The notes under the pieces: generated by a model
Database searches by the model: none
The model's input: only the letters and a program-made list of their open reading frames with translations
Told to the model about the DNA's origin: nothing
Program-made: the position numbers and the translations under genes
Origin: Liolophura sinensis
Taxonomy: Eukaryota; Mollusca; Polyplacophora; Chitonida; Chitonidae
Length of the DNA stretch: 64,000 bases
Assembly (NCBI RefSeq): GCF_032854445.1
Contig: NC_088303.1
Span: 15,881,501-15,945,500 of the forward strand
Reading direction: 5' to 3'
Part shown: positions 27,301 to 33,490 of the stretch, in pieces
Numbering within the stretch: position 1 is the stretch's first letter
How the letters are laid out: each line of letters starts with the position of its first letter

Positions 27301-29297
27301 GTCCGTCTTGACATACCAATGTACATCGTGGCCTTCCAGGTTCGATGGGGATCATTCAGCTTGATGGCCATCATGCTCATTACCTGCTTAATGACTTTTT
27401 ATTTCCACAAAGTGATCGGGTAACTGGATAAGCATGTCCACACATGCATGCATAGGTCATCTAAGCTCTATTCCCATTCTACACCCCACAGGCTATTATC
27501 ATCTACCAATTACCATCAGTCATTTATCTGATGCCTGGACTATGTTGCATAAAAATAATTAGCTATTACATCGGTAAACACACTCTATTTCAGCTCGAAA
27601 GAAAAATAATCAATCTTTATTATTTCTTTATCCAATCATTTTTTTGATAGCTTTAACTGGTTTGATTTGATGATGAAGGGTTTGATTACTCATCTTCTCC
27701 GAAAACAGTCAAGCACAAAAATGAAAAACACAACCATCTAATGTTCTAAAGTCAGAGGGCACATTTTAACATCCACATGTCATTTCATTCCCTCATAATG
27801 TAAAATTTCAAATGTACATCACTGGTTGGCTGATTAGACTGTCACATGTCCACCAGTCGCAGAAGGGTATTCCTAACACATGCCTTGCTTTCAAGCATTT
27901 TTTACAAACCCATAAAACATCACAAAAGAGTTTCTTAGAAAGACAGATAAACCTTGAGAGCATTAAGCCACAAGTGGTCGGCATTAAGTTTCTGCACGGG
28001 AGGATGTTGGTATGGAGACAGGTGGGGCTCCAGTTGTGAACTCAGTTATTCTATAGCCAGTTATAAACAACTTCTCAGGAAATTGTGTAAGAAAGGGGAG
28101 CTGTTAATGTAAATTTACAGCCTTTGGGAGTTCAGGTCTGTCTTAAAATCTGTCACCAGACATGCTGAAGGTGACCTTGAAGAAAAAATTAGACTGACAT
28201 GTGGGAACAAGAATAGGCTGGCAAAAAAGCGCCCAATTTTGCAAGCATTCTGTGCAAAACTTTTTTAAAAACCACAAAAAACACATGATCTCCCTAAGCA
28301 TTTGAAAAACATTTCAAGGAATTAATTGGCGAATTGCTCATGCTTTCCTAATCTTTTTTCCTTTTCCCCTTGTCTCTCTCTTTAAGCCAAATTTCAAAAC
28401 TTCAGATCTGATGACAGTTGTCAACAAGATTGTCCAGACCTATCTCTCCTTTGTGCTTTCGCCCATCTCTGGTAAGAGGTCTGCAATTAGTCAGCCCACA
28501 AAAAGCTATCAAACAAGAGAAAATTGGTGATTTACCAACAAGTATCAAGTGTAATTGCCTTCCACTAGGGACTCATATCTGTTATTTGCTCAGTCCTCCT
28601 TCAACAAACGGCCAATAGTCCTCAAGAACAGTTCACCTTAGCCTAACTGACATTTCATGTTTTCCCCAGGACACACACCAGGTGCAAATGTAGTAATGAT
28701 TTCAGAAAGTCATTTTCATGTTCAGTCAAGTTACGGGAAGTGAAGTAAAATTGTTATTTATGGCCTCACATGTAGTTCGCAACTAAAATCAACTTACAGA
28801 TGAACATTTTAATTTCTTCATAGCTTTTCTCAACCAAGTAAATAAGAAAATCACTGCAAATTGCATCAGTCCATCAGTTAGTTTTTAATCCAATTTAATC
28901 TTTGACTTTTCACAAAAGTACTCTTCTTAGAGCGTCATTTTCCAGAAATAATTTTGCAAGAGTAACATTTAAATGTTCTCAGGAAGAAATTGACCTCTGT
29001 TATTCTGTAATACTGTAGGAACAGTTTACTGAAACTAAGTAACTCTTTGAAGTCAATTAACCAAGAAATGAGTTTAATTTCACAAGAATGTATTATTCAA
29101 TTCAAAGTTGAATTTGCCTTTTTAGGTACTCAAAAAGTAAAGAGGTTAAAAAATACAAAAATTTGTATTTTATTACTGTTTGTTATTATTTTCAAATAAT
29201 AACAGCTTACTATGGTACATAACTGAAGGCACTTCAGCAGAGTCTATTTTCTCATTACGGAATACTTACATGAGTATATACTTTTCATGAGTAAAGT

Positions 29298-29342
<45 letters not shown>

Positions 29343-32300
29343 AGCAAATGGAGAGGTGCAGTATTTATACTAGCTGTGGTACAAGCAAAAGGACTGAAGA
29401 ACTGGGTTCATATCAGTCACATCAAGTTTAATCAGGATGGCATGGCTGGTATTGGATGCCATCATACTGAGGGAGCAGTGGAAGGGGCATAGGGGGAGAT
29501 AGCAGAAATCAATGAGCTGGGAATTGGCAAAACTAATTAATTGTCACTTTGTATGAATCATCAAGGGGCTACTGGTCTTTTGTTTACCCAGCTGAGCTAA
29601 GGCCTTAGAAAGGGTTACACCAAGGGCAGGGCATGGGACCAGGGGGAGTTCTCGCTGAATAGGCTTATGGCTGCCCAGACATAGAAAAGATCTTGGCATG
29701 TTTTAGAGGCGTTTGTCCATGTCTGAGCTAACAGGAAAGCCTGATCATGTCCTCAACACAGAAGGGAAATGTAGAGGAGTGAGACACAGAAGCAAATGGC
29801 TGATGGATATATGGAGTTTAATTTCCTTCCTTGCTTTCACCCCCCTCTAGCCCTGCCCGTCTCTGACATGCACAGCAGAATGAGGCCGCATCCATCCAAT
29901 GTAGAAGCCAAATCTAAGCAGTGCAGCTTCACATGCAGTTTAGCAATGGTAACACGAGCTTTGTAGACGCCTCAAGGTTTCACCTTGCCATGAATTGTGA
30001 CACATTAATGAGACTTCTACAGATCATGTAAAATACGAATTGATCAAGTTACCGGTTGTTTTCTTTTCTCATACTGACATTTAGAAAGCCATCTTGTCTT
30101 ATAAGGGTTGACAGCTTCCTTTAGTCTCCGCACCACGTTGTGGGTGTGACATGTCGTAAACTCTGATCACAAAATCACGGACAGACACTTTAGCTGTGAT
30201 TGTAATGCAGACATTGACAATTAGGTTGGCAGTATGCGAACACATGATAAAAGTTATAACCTCCTTGGTGCCCGCAATCACCCATAAATCTAACATTTAA
30301 GAAGCAAAAAAGAAAGTGATCTTGCACTCACTTAGCTGAAGTCACTCATTCTCCCTCAAAATCCATTACTAAACACTGATTTTTTCTTTCCTGTCTGGTA
30401 CAAAGAATGGAAAGGCCTCCCCAAAAACTGATTTCTGAACACTGATTTTTCTCTTTCACAGATGGTAGATTCTAACAGAGGATTACCATGTTGTAATTAC
30501 TTACCTTATGTTTTACTTTTCAAGATGAGGCTGGTAATATGTACATGTACAGACATAACTTTCCAAATACTTTTAACAACTGGTTCTAAAGACCCTAGAG
30601 GAGAAGGTGTCACCATTCTCATGATATGTTCAATATCAATAAATATGTGTAAATGATTAATTTATGCTCACATTTTGAAGCGTATAAAGGTTTACTTTTT
30701 CACCTTGTTACCACTATTGAGCAGTAGTTTTTCAAAACTTCTCTTAGGGAGACAAAATGATGGGCATTTTATCTGGTGCTTCATGCGACTTAAATAAAAA
30801 ATTCAACTTCCAAAAATTGAGATATTCAGTTATTTTTTTTATTTATTTATTTGATTGGTGTTTTACGCTATATTCAAGAATATATCACTTATACAATGGC
30901 GGCCAGCATTATGGTAGGAGGAAACCAGGTACAGCCCGTGAGAAACCCACGACCATTAGCATGTCGCTGGAAGGCTTTTTATTTTTTTTATTATTGTTAT
31001 TGTTATTATTGTTTGTTTTTTTTTTACTTTTGCTCTATTCCGTTTTCTTCCTGTAAAAAAGCTTAGGGCACTGGGCATGTTTTACGATCTCACCCCAAGA
31101 AACAGTAGATATAGCGTGAAAAACCAATAAACTTTGCACGGTATGCTTCACAATTTCATCGTGACATTTCCCTCATAGGATAAAAGCTGCAACTTTAGAG
31201 CATCACAGCCCGATTAATGTAGACAGCTGTGTGTGTGTGAATATGAGGAGCCAACTACAACAGGTTGCACTGATTATGCAAGACAGCATTTATTAAACTA
31301 CTTATAGAGTCCTACTACCAAAGCACCTATAACATGCTGCTACCATGGAACTGTCTCAGTCTACAAAGCCAAGCCATCCTTTATTACACCAAGGCCAATA
31401 GAAAAGCCTCTGACCAATCGTCAAACGATCATTTACACAGGATAATGTGGGGCCAATAAAGACTTGATAAATGTTTAATAACTAAAATGCTGACTCACTT
31501 TTCACACAAGGAACTTGGGGGGAAAGATACGGCCTTATGACTACTTAGAAATATATCATGTATTTCAGACAACAAGCACTGTAATACAGGAAGATTCATT
31601 GTACCTAGCTGTCCTTTGCTTTTTGGCTTCTGTTTTAAATTCATTATTACCGTTCGTAAGTATGACTGACATAACTGATTTAATTTCAAAATTTAAACAA
31701 AGAGGCACTTCACATGAAAAGTTTTATGTATTAATTTATCTAACCGTGTATTGCTTAACATAATTGGCAGTGATGTGTGTATTCAGCCTAAAAAGACGTG
31801 TGAGTTCAAGTCTATTCAAGAATGTTTTTTTCTGATCCTATCATAGATTATTCAGTGTGAGAAAATATTGAAAAAATTGATAGTTTCCATCATGATGGGA
31901 GCAGGGAAAAGTTTCACAAATATAGAAAAATGTTTTAATAGTAATAAACCTAAAAGTACATATTGACTTGTTTTGAAATTTTCTAAAAACAATAAAAAAA
32001 ATATTAATTTCTGACAGCCTAATTTTTTAATGATGTTTTGGGTTAGGTTCAATATTATTTCATCACAGGTGCTGCCAGGTTGTCTGAGGGCACATCATAT
32101 CATTGTTTCCACTAGCCGCCATGTAATTATGGACAAGTAATGTTGACAATGGGTCTGCCAGTGATGAACCCTTAAACAGACACAAACCAATTCAATCAGG
32201 TGGCCCTTAAGGCATGTTAAGCATGGAGGCGCCATCCTGCGGACAGATTAACCATCAGCCTAGCAAGAATCAGCAGTTCACCGAGCGTGTATATCAGCAT

Positions 32301-33490
32301 TGCTTCGCTGTACTCCTCCTACCTTTCATGCCCCTACCCCACCTTGCCCACCTCAGTTCTCAATGAGATAAACGTGTATGCATAGCCAAAGGGGACGACA
32401 GACAAAGCGTGTAGAATGTGGCGTGTGTCGCGTGTCCTGGCTACATCGCGCATGCTGTACCACAATAACGGCACAACAACAGCTATGAGTAAGACTGCTG
32501 TCACAAAGGGACAAGAGGTGGGGGGGACGCTGCTCAACTATGTTGCCATGGTAACCAAAGGCAACAGCTTACCTTTTAGCATTAAAAAACATATGTATAA
32601 AAAAATACACACAATGAAAAAGGTTCGACTAATTCTCAAGACTGGATTGAAACTTATAATCCCTTGCATACAAACATACTCATATATGTTGGCTATCCCA
32701 AGGGCAATGTGTCTGCTGGTGTGTCTAATCCAAAGAGGCTTACTTCTTCATTTTTTGAAAATCAATTTTATGTGAGATTTCCTTCTGTACTCCTGCACCA
32801 GCCACACTGACATAAAACTCCAGTAGTTCAAGTCAGAAATGATTTTTGAAATTTCACAAATTTGAACAAATTTTTAAATTATTAAAATAATAAATTATGT
32901 CGCATTGAAGAGAGAGTTTCCTATATTTGTGCTTTGTTCTTCACTCTGGCCTCAGTGTTTGTCACCTTCGCTTTGTTGTCCTCACAAAAACACATCTACA
33001 TTTTTTTTTAATTGAAAGAAGAAATGTCATAGGTTTTCACAAAATGTTAATCTTCGGAAAAAATCTGTAATATTAACTTTTTATTCATGCAAATGTCTTG
33101 TGCAGAAACGTGTAAAACCCACCTCTTATTTTTTATAAGAAAAACAAAACAATGATAATAAAAAAATTGCTTGGTAACAATATTAATTTGTGGCACTTCT
33201 CACGTGTTTGCTAGATGTCAATTCAAAAATATTCTGACATCCTTATTCTTTGTAAACTGAAAACAACTTTTTGCAAAGCCCTGAAATTGGCCAATGTAGT
33301 TTTGTCTTCAAAATCAAATCAAAAGGTTGCATAAATTGCAATGAAAGTTGGTCTTTCATATGCCAAAAAGTTGCGGAATATATTTTCTGAAGTACTTACA
33401 TGGACTTTATCTTCCACCTCCTGGGATGTCATGGTTTGAGGCGGAGGTGCATGGGCTTCACAGTACAGCTGCCCCTCCATCGTTTGTTTC
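312..33490 (-). CDS. RAP1GAP: Rap1 GTPase-activating protein (Rap1GAP family), 20-exon gene model, 3' end outside the window
   Basis: Seen: twenty minus-strand exons, each with AG acceptor and GT donor, joining in one frame for 707 codons from the ATG at 33480 to 312, with no stop before the window edge. Domains by residue: GoLoco motifs at about 31-48 and 59-76, linker 84-103, Rap1GAP dimerisation/catalytic region about 104-427, conserved post-catalytic helix 428-470, Ser-rich tail with an RSQS phosphosite-like motif near 507-510, and a leucine-rich coiled coil at 679-707. Known for the family: it stimulates GTP hydrolysis on Rap1 using an Asn thumb instead of an arginine finger, and GoLoco motifs bind GDP-bound G-alpha-i/o, linking heterotrimeric G proteins to Rap1, integrin adhesion and cadherin junctions. 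The Asn lies in exon 12 (RKRHIGND, Asn about 360). The order and phase match vertebrate RAP1GAP/RAP1GAP2 almost exon by exon. Odd: two GoLoco motifs instead of one, and a coiled-coil C-terminus. The true start is uncertain because exon 1 has a clear upstream acceptor. Confidence 0.95.
717..982 (-). mobile_element. Near full-length tRNA-derived SINE, copy 2
   Basis: Read on the minus strand it starts with an A-box-like 'gtggctcagttggtc' and a B-box-like 'gtgagttcaagtcc', the two internal promoter boxes of RNA polymerase III tRNA genes. The body follows, and it ends in an (aaat)n-type tail. I recognise the body as a repeat common in molluscan genomes. It sits in intron 19. A C-homopolymer abuts its head. 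No clear target-site duplication was found. Confidence 0.8.
1153..1252 (-). CDS. RAP1GAP: Rap1GAP exon 19
   Basis: The exon encodes [20 protein letters not shown] then [13 protein letters not shown]. The ESxSS...TP match to vertebrate Rap1GAP tails supports the call. Acceptor is 'tttgcccag' and donor 'gttagt'. It leaves one base into a codon. Confidence 0.88.
1682..1814 (-). CDS. RAP1GAP: Rap1GAP exon 18: acidic/Ser tail
   Basis: The exon encodes [20 protein letters not shown] then [20 protein letters not shown] and DTGM. The end, DxDTGM, continues into ESMSS of exon 19 and recalls vertebrate EDTGLESVSS. Acceptor is 'ttttgtacag' and donor 'gtaagc'. It enters on a split codon and leaves in phase 0. 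Confidence 0.88.
1882..4312. repeat. 97-bp minisatellite, about 25 units, filling intron 17
   Basis: About 25 direct copies of a 97-98 bp unit run without interruption, differing mostly at a few sites (gattcagg / gatgcagg / gacgcagg, and cagtgg / cagtga). The array begins 67 bases from the acceptor of exon 18 and ends about 30 bases from the donor of exon 17, so it makes up nearly all of a 2.5-kb intron. On the plus strand every unit has an acceptor-like 'ttttctattgctcag', a purine-rich stretch of about 43 bases and a donor-like 'aag/gtgagg'. On the sense (minus) strand each unit supplies a long pyrimidine tract followed by AG. Short ORFs on the plus strand here are by-products of the repeat. 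Confidence 0.97.
4343..4441 (-). CDS. RAP1GAP: Rap1GAP exon 17: Ser/Pro-rich tail
   Basis: The exon encodes [20 protein letters not shown] followed by SSPSSTAST. It is low-complexity and recalls the vertebrate STQSSPEMP tail. Acceptor is 'atttgcag' and donor 'gtaggc'. The donor lies only about 30 bases from the edge of the large 97-bp minisatellite in the following intron. Confidence 0.85.
4832..4917 (-). CDS. RAP1GAP: Rap1GAP exon 16: Ser/Lys-rich tail
   Basis: The exon encodes [20 protein letters not shown] and then a basic DSKKYKER segment. It aligns in place with the vertebrate GKSPTRKKSG tail motif. Acceptor is 'ttaatag' and donor 'gtgagt'; the last codon is split after two bases. Confidence 0.87.
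5120..5368 (-). CDS. RAP1GAP: Rap1GAP exon 15: end of conserved helix, start of regulatory tail with PKA-like site
   Basis: The 83-codon exon starts [19 protein letters not shown], continuing the conserved helix. It then carries LFDSFKRAI and KPRSQSVE, matching the vertebrate FESFKRxIRSRSQSMD region, where PKA phosphorylation is known in Rap1GAP. I chose the donor 'gtaaat' after CTCCAA because it keeps exon 16 open. An alternative 'gtattc' donor ten bases further on would create an immediate stop in exon 16. Confidence 0.9.
5858..5944 (-). CDS. RAP1GAP: Rap1GAP exon 14
   Basis: The 29-codon exon encodes [20 protein letters not shown] then KADQFAKLE, the conserved helix after the catalytic core. 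Acceptor is 'ttgcaacag' and donor 'gtaaat'; phases are 0/0. Confidence 0.96.
6421..6492 (-). CDS. RAP1GAP: Rap1GAP exon 13
   Basis: The 24-codon exon encodes [20 protein letters not shown] then VFKK, nearly identical to the end of the vertebrate catalytic domain. Acceptor is 'gttaacag' and donor 'gtacac', slightly weaker than the others. Phases are 0/0. Confidence 0.95.
7028..7183 (-). CDS. RAP1GAP: Rap1GAP exon 12: catalytic Asn-thumb exon
   Basis: The 52-codon exon opens [20 protein letters not shown]. It carries the Arg, His and Asn that in Rap1GAP form the catalytic helix, with the Asn thumb at about residue 360. All key residues are intact, so the enzyme should be active. It continues with the conserved [19 protein letters not shown] block. 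Acceptor is 'tcttccag' and donor 'gtgaga'; phases are 0/0. Confidence 0.98.
7425..7511 (+). mobile_element. SINE 3' fragment, copy 3
   Basis: It reads 'accataatgctggccgccg' and ends 'aatcaaataaataaatcaa', the complement of the tail portion of the 717-982 SINE, so it is inserted in the opposite orientation. It lies in intron 11. A short (gatt)n(ggtt)n stretch at 7367-7388 borders it. Confidence 0.7.
7776..7905 (-). CDS. RAP1GAP: Rap1GAP exon 11: FRGGLD...HVSTLLPYT block
   Basis: The exon encodes [18 protein letters not shown] and later [20 protein letters not shown], two of the most conserved catalytic-fold strands in the family. Acceptor is 'gacttcag' and donor 'gtcagt'. It enters after a split Gly codon and leaves in phase 0. 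Confidence 0.96.
8226..8326 (-). CDS. RAP1GAP: Rap1GAP exon 10: start of catalytic Rap_GAP fold
   Basis: The exon encodes TKEEDLFGN then [20 protein letters not shown], matching the vertebrate EEELF...ESPAFxEFLxxLGxxVxLQDFKG block. It ends with two bases of a Gly codon shared with exon 11. Acceptor is 'atttcag' and donor 'gtgagc'. Confidence 0.95.
8543..8626 (-). CDS. RAP1GAP: Rap1GAP exon 9
   Basis: The 28-codon exon encodes the YDEHV...FKFGIIYQ block, nearly identical to vertebrate FDEHVISNNFKFGVIYQ. It lies at the N-terminal edge of the catalytic fold. Acceptor is 'ttttttcag' and donor 'gtgaga'; both ends are phase 0. Confidence 0.95.
8956..9009 (-). CDS. RAP1GAP: Rap1GAP exon 8 (micro-exon sized, 18 codons)
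   Basis: The exon encodes [18 protein letters not shown], aligned with vertebrate LVCEDVNVDRFYPVLYPK. Acceptor is 'tctttcag' and donor 'gtaaga'. Both ends are phase 0. Confidence 0.94.
9300..9378 (-). CDS. RAP1GAP: Rap1GAP exon 7
   Basis: The exon encodes the equivalent of the vertebrate RTKCRTYHDVIP...QMAK segment (here [14 protein letters not shown]...AKMAK). Acceptor 'tttgacag' and donor 'gtaaga' are good. Its first base completes a split codon and it ends in phase 0. Confidence 0.92.
9692..9795 (-). CDS. RAP1GAP: Rap1GAP exon 6
   Basis: The exon begins [20 protein letters not shown], matching the vertebrate EHFNYYS...LGxLVxSxK block of the Rap1GAP N-terminal (dimerisation) subdomain. 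Acceptor is 'gatttcag' and donor 'gtaagt'. It ends with two bases of an Arg codon that is completed by exon 7. The 7.4-kb intron upstream contains a minisatellite and a 19-bp satellite. Confidence 0.94.
10022..11010. repeat. 58-bp minisatellite, 17 units, with 402-bp higher-order repeat
   Basis: There are seventeen copies of a unit containing 'cctgtacaaagtcacctatc'. Four sub-types occur (gcatgtgctc, gcatgtgttc, short acatgtgctc-atctcac, gcagcatgtgctc). Units 8-14 repeat the type order of units 1-7 almost exactly, with one base changed in unit 13. This gives a second-order period of about 402 bp. Confidence 0.95.
11690..12014. repeat. 19-bp satellite-like array
   Basis: A degenerate direct repeat of about 'aactctaaatcatctatcc' occurs around 17 times, with some shortened units ('aactctatcc') and point changes. 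It is intronic, about 680 bases from the previous array. Confidence 0.92.
17225..17416 (-). CDS. RAP1GAP: Rap1GAP exon 5: start of GAP region (PGPYP...GGGYW...RKHFLGK)
   Basis: This 64-codon exon has phase 0 ends. It carries the family signature stretches [16 protein letters not shown] near the start and YRKHFLGK at the end, both diagnostic for Rap1GAP/RAP1GAP2 rather than SIPA1L or TSC2-type RapGAPs. The middle is an acidic, variable insert, as in the vertebrate proteins. Confidence 0.95.
17417..20291. other. Intron 4 (2.9 kb)
   Basis: I see no gene here. It holds a short (atc)n run at 19376-19391 and a G-rich tract at 19501-19532. Confidence 0.8.
19501..19532 (+). repeat. G-rich tract with quadruplex potential
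   Basis: There are at least four runs of five or six G separated by single T or short spacers. On the transcribed RNA of the minus-strand gene this tract appears as C-runs, so any RNA quadruplex would be antisense. Confidence 0.6.
20292..20351 (-). CDS. RAP1GAP: Rap1GAP exon 4: Lys/Pro/Thr-rich linker
   Basis: This 20-codon exon is phase 0 at both ends, with acceptor 'ttatctag' and donor 'gtaagg'. It encodes [20 protein letters not shown], which leads straight into the conserved VLxxPGPYP motif of exon 5. It aligns in position with the vertebrate linker between GoLoco and GAP regions, although the residues are not conserved apart from the end. The symmetric phase would permit skipping. Confidence 0.88.
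21929..22126 (+). CDS. Candidate small secreted Cys-rich peptide (65 aa), intronic and antisense
   Basis: The ORF runs ATG to TAA. It begins [15 protein letters not shown], a basic residue then a hydrophobic stretch that resembles a signal peptide. The C-terminal half has five Cys in the pattern C-x3-C-x8-C-x10-C-x2-C and a GPW motif. I do not recognise the family. The upstream half contains AG dinucleotides and a GT follows the fourth Cys, so the Cys-rich part could instead be one exon of a larger plus-strand gene. There is no other sign of a plus-strand gene nearby, and an open frame of this length can arise by chance. The odd Cys count after the signal weakens the case for a stand-alone disulphide-rich peptide. 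Confidence 0.3.
   Translation: MRTLLAASSFFLIGFCPSHFTPNQVTNIKRTCRKDCNYDVDRNDCTRQDYGPWQDCLRCVSTNSL
23975..24298. mobile_element. Fold-back (long inverted repeat) element, MITE-like
   Basis: The arms pair: 'ggaactctgacatcaca' at 24052 against 'tgtgatgtcagagttcc' at 24183, and 'gtgttgaaaggcattcaaat' at 24019 against its imperfect complement at 24241-24264. The A/T-rich ends also pair. There is no coding capacity, so it is a non-autonomous fold-back element or old hairpin MITE. Confidence 0.75.
24796..25002 (+). mobile_element. TIR MITE family 1, copy A
   Basis: It begins 'attcttcaaccttttcg' and ends 'caaaaaggttgaggaat', giving terminal inverted repeats of about 15 bp. The internal sequence ('gaagccctgaaaatggccaa', 'tgaaagttgctctttcacat') recurs in the copies at 26586, 33225 and 51969. 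Confidence 0.8.
25202..25229. repeat. (AT)n microsatellite
   Basis: A short AT-dinucleotide run lies in the intron directly upstream, in plus coordinates, of exon 3's donor side. Confidence 0.85.
25309..25389 (-). CDS. RAP1GAP: Rap1GAP exon 3: GoLoco motif B
   Basis: This 27-codon exon is in phase 0 at both ends and lies 566 bases downstream of exon 2. It encodes [18 protein letters not shown], a second intact GoLoco motif with the EDQR core. Size, phase and motif resemble exon 2, so it looks like a tandem exon duplication. Both could be included together, or used alternatively, without breaking the frame. Vertebrate Rap1GAP has one GoLoco. Confidence 0.92.
25956..26042 (-). CDS. RAP1GAP: Rap1GAP exon 2: GoLoco motif A
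   Basis: This 29-codon exon is in phase 0 at both ends, with acceptor 'tttttttcag' and donor 'gtaaaa'. It encodes [18 protein letters not shown], a canonical GoLoco/GPR motif with the (D/E)QR triad. In known GoLoco structures the Arg of this triad reaches into the nucleotide pocket of G-alpha-i. It corresponds closely to the single GoLoco of vertebrate Rap1GAP (DLFEMIEKMQGSRMDEQR). The exon itself starts with ATG, so it could also serve as an alternative translation start. Confidence 0.93.
26586..26772 (-). mobile_element. TIR MITE family 1, copy B
   Basis: It runs from 'gcctcaaccttttcttatg' to 'gtgcaaaaaggttt'. Its interior is the reverse complement of copy A (for example 'agagcaactttcagtgatat'), so it is in the opposite orientation to A. 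Confidence 0.78.
26777..26844. repeat. 68-bp dispersed repeat, copy 1
   Basis: It contains 'cagtcaagttacgggaagtg' followed by a conserved 'taaaattgttattt', and is nearly identical to 28721-28789. It directly follows MITE copy B. Confidence 0.85.
28721..28789. repeat. 68-bp dispersed repeat, copy 2
   Basis: It matches 26777-26844 with only a few differences. It has no MITE next to it, so the repeat is a separate unit or the stub of a larger element. Confidence 0.85.
29300..29341. repeat. (AT)n microsatellite, about 40 bp
   Basis: An uninterrupted AT-dinucleotide run, probably length-polymorphic. Confidence 0.97.
30834..30980 (-). mobile_element. 5'-truncated tRNA-type SINE, copy 4
   Basis: It shares 'tttatttatttgattggtgt' and 'ggcggccagcattatggtag' with the 717-982 SINE. 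It stops before the tRNA-like head and is followed by a T-rich low-complexity tract (30980-31030). Confidence 0.8.
33225..33380 (+). mobile_element. TIR MITE family 1, copy C (partial)
   Basis: It shares 'aagccctgaaattggccaat' and 'gcataaattgcaatgaaagt' with copy A, same orientation, and ends 'ccaaaaagttgcggaat'. Its left part is diverged. Its end lies about 20 bases from the exon 1 donor. Confidence 0.75.
33400..33490 (-). CDS. RAP1GAP: Rap1GAP exon 1: first placed coding exon, contains candidate start ATG
   Basis: Acceptor 'ctctctgtgttcag' precedes the exon and donor 'gtaagt' follows it. The in-frame ATG at 33480 begins [15 protein letters not shown], and the exon ends in phase 0 before exon 2. 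Because the exon has a good acceptor, at least one further 5' exon exists upstream. It is probably non-coding or supplies an alternative N-terminus, since the frame upstream of the ATG requires an incoming exon ending with two extra bases. A MITE remnant ends about 20 bases past the donor, inside intron 1. Confidence 0.7.

Larger units (their letters stand above)
26043..33399. other. Intron 1 (7.4 kb)
   Basis: It lies between exon 1 and exon 2. It holds two MITE copies (26586-26772 and 33225-33380), two copies of a 68-bp repeat, an (AT)n tract and a SINE fragment. I see no convincing exon. Confidence 0.8.
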
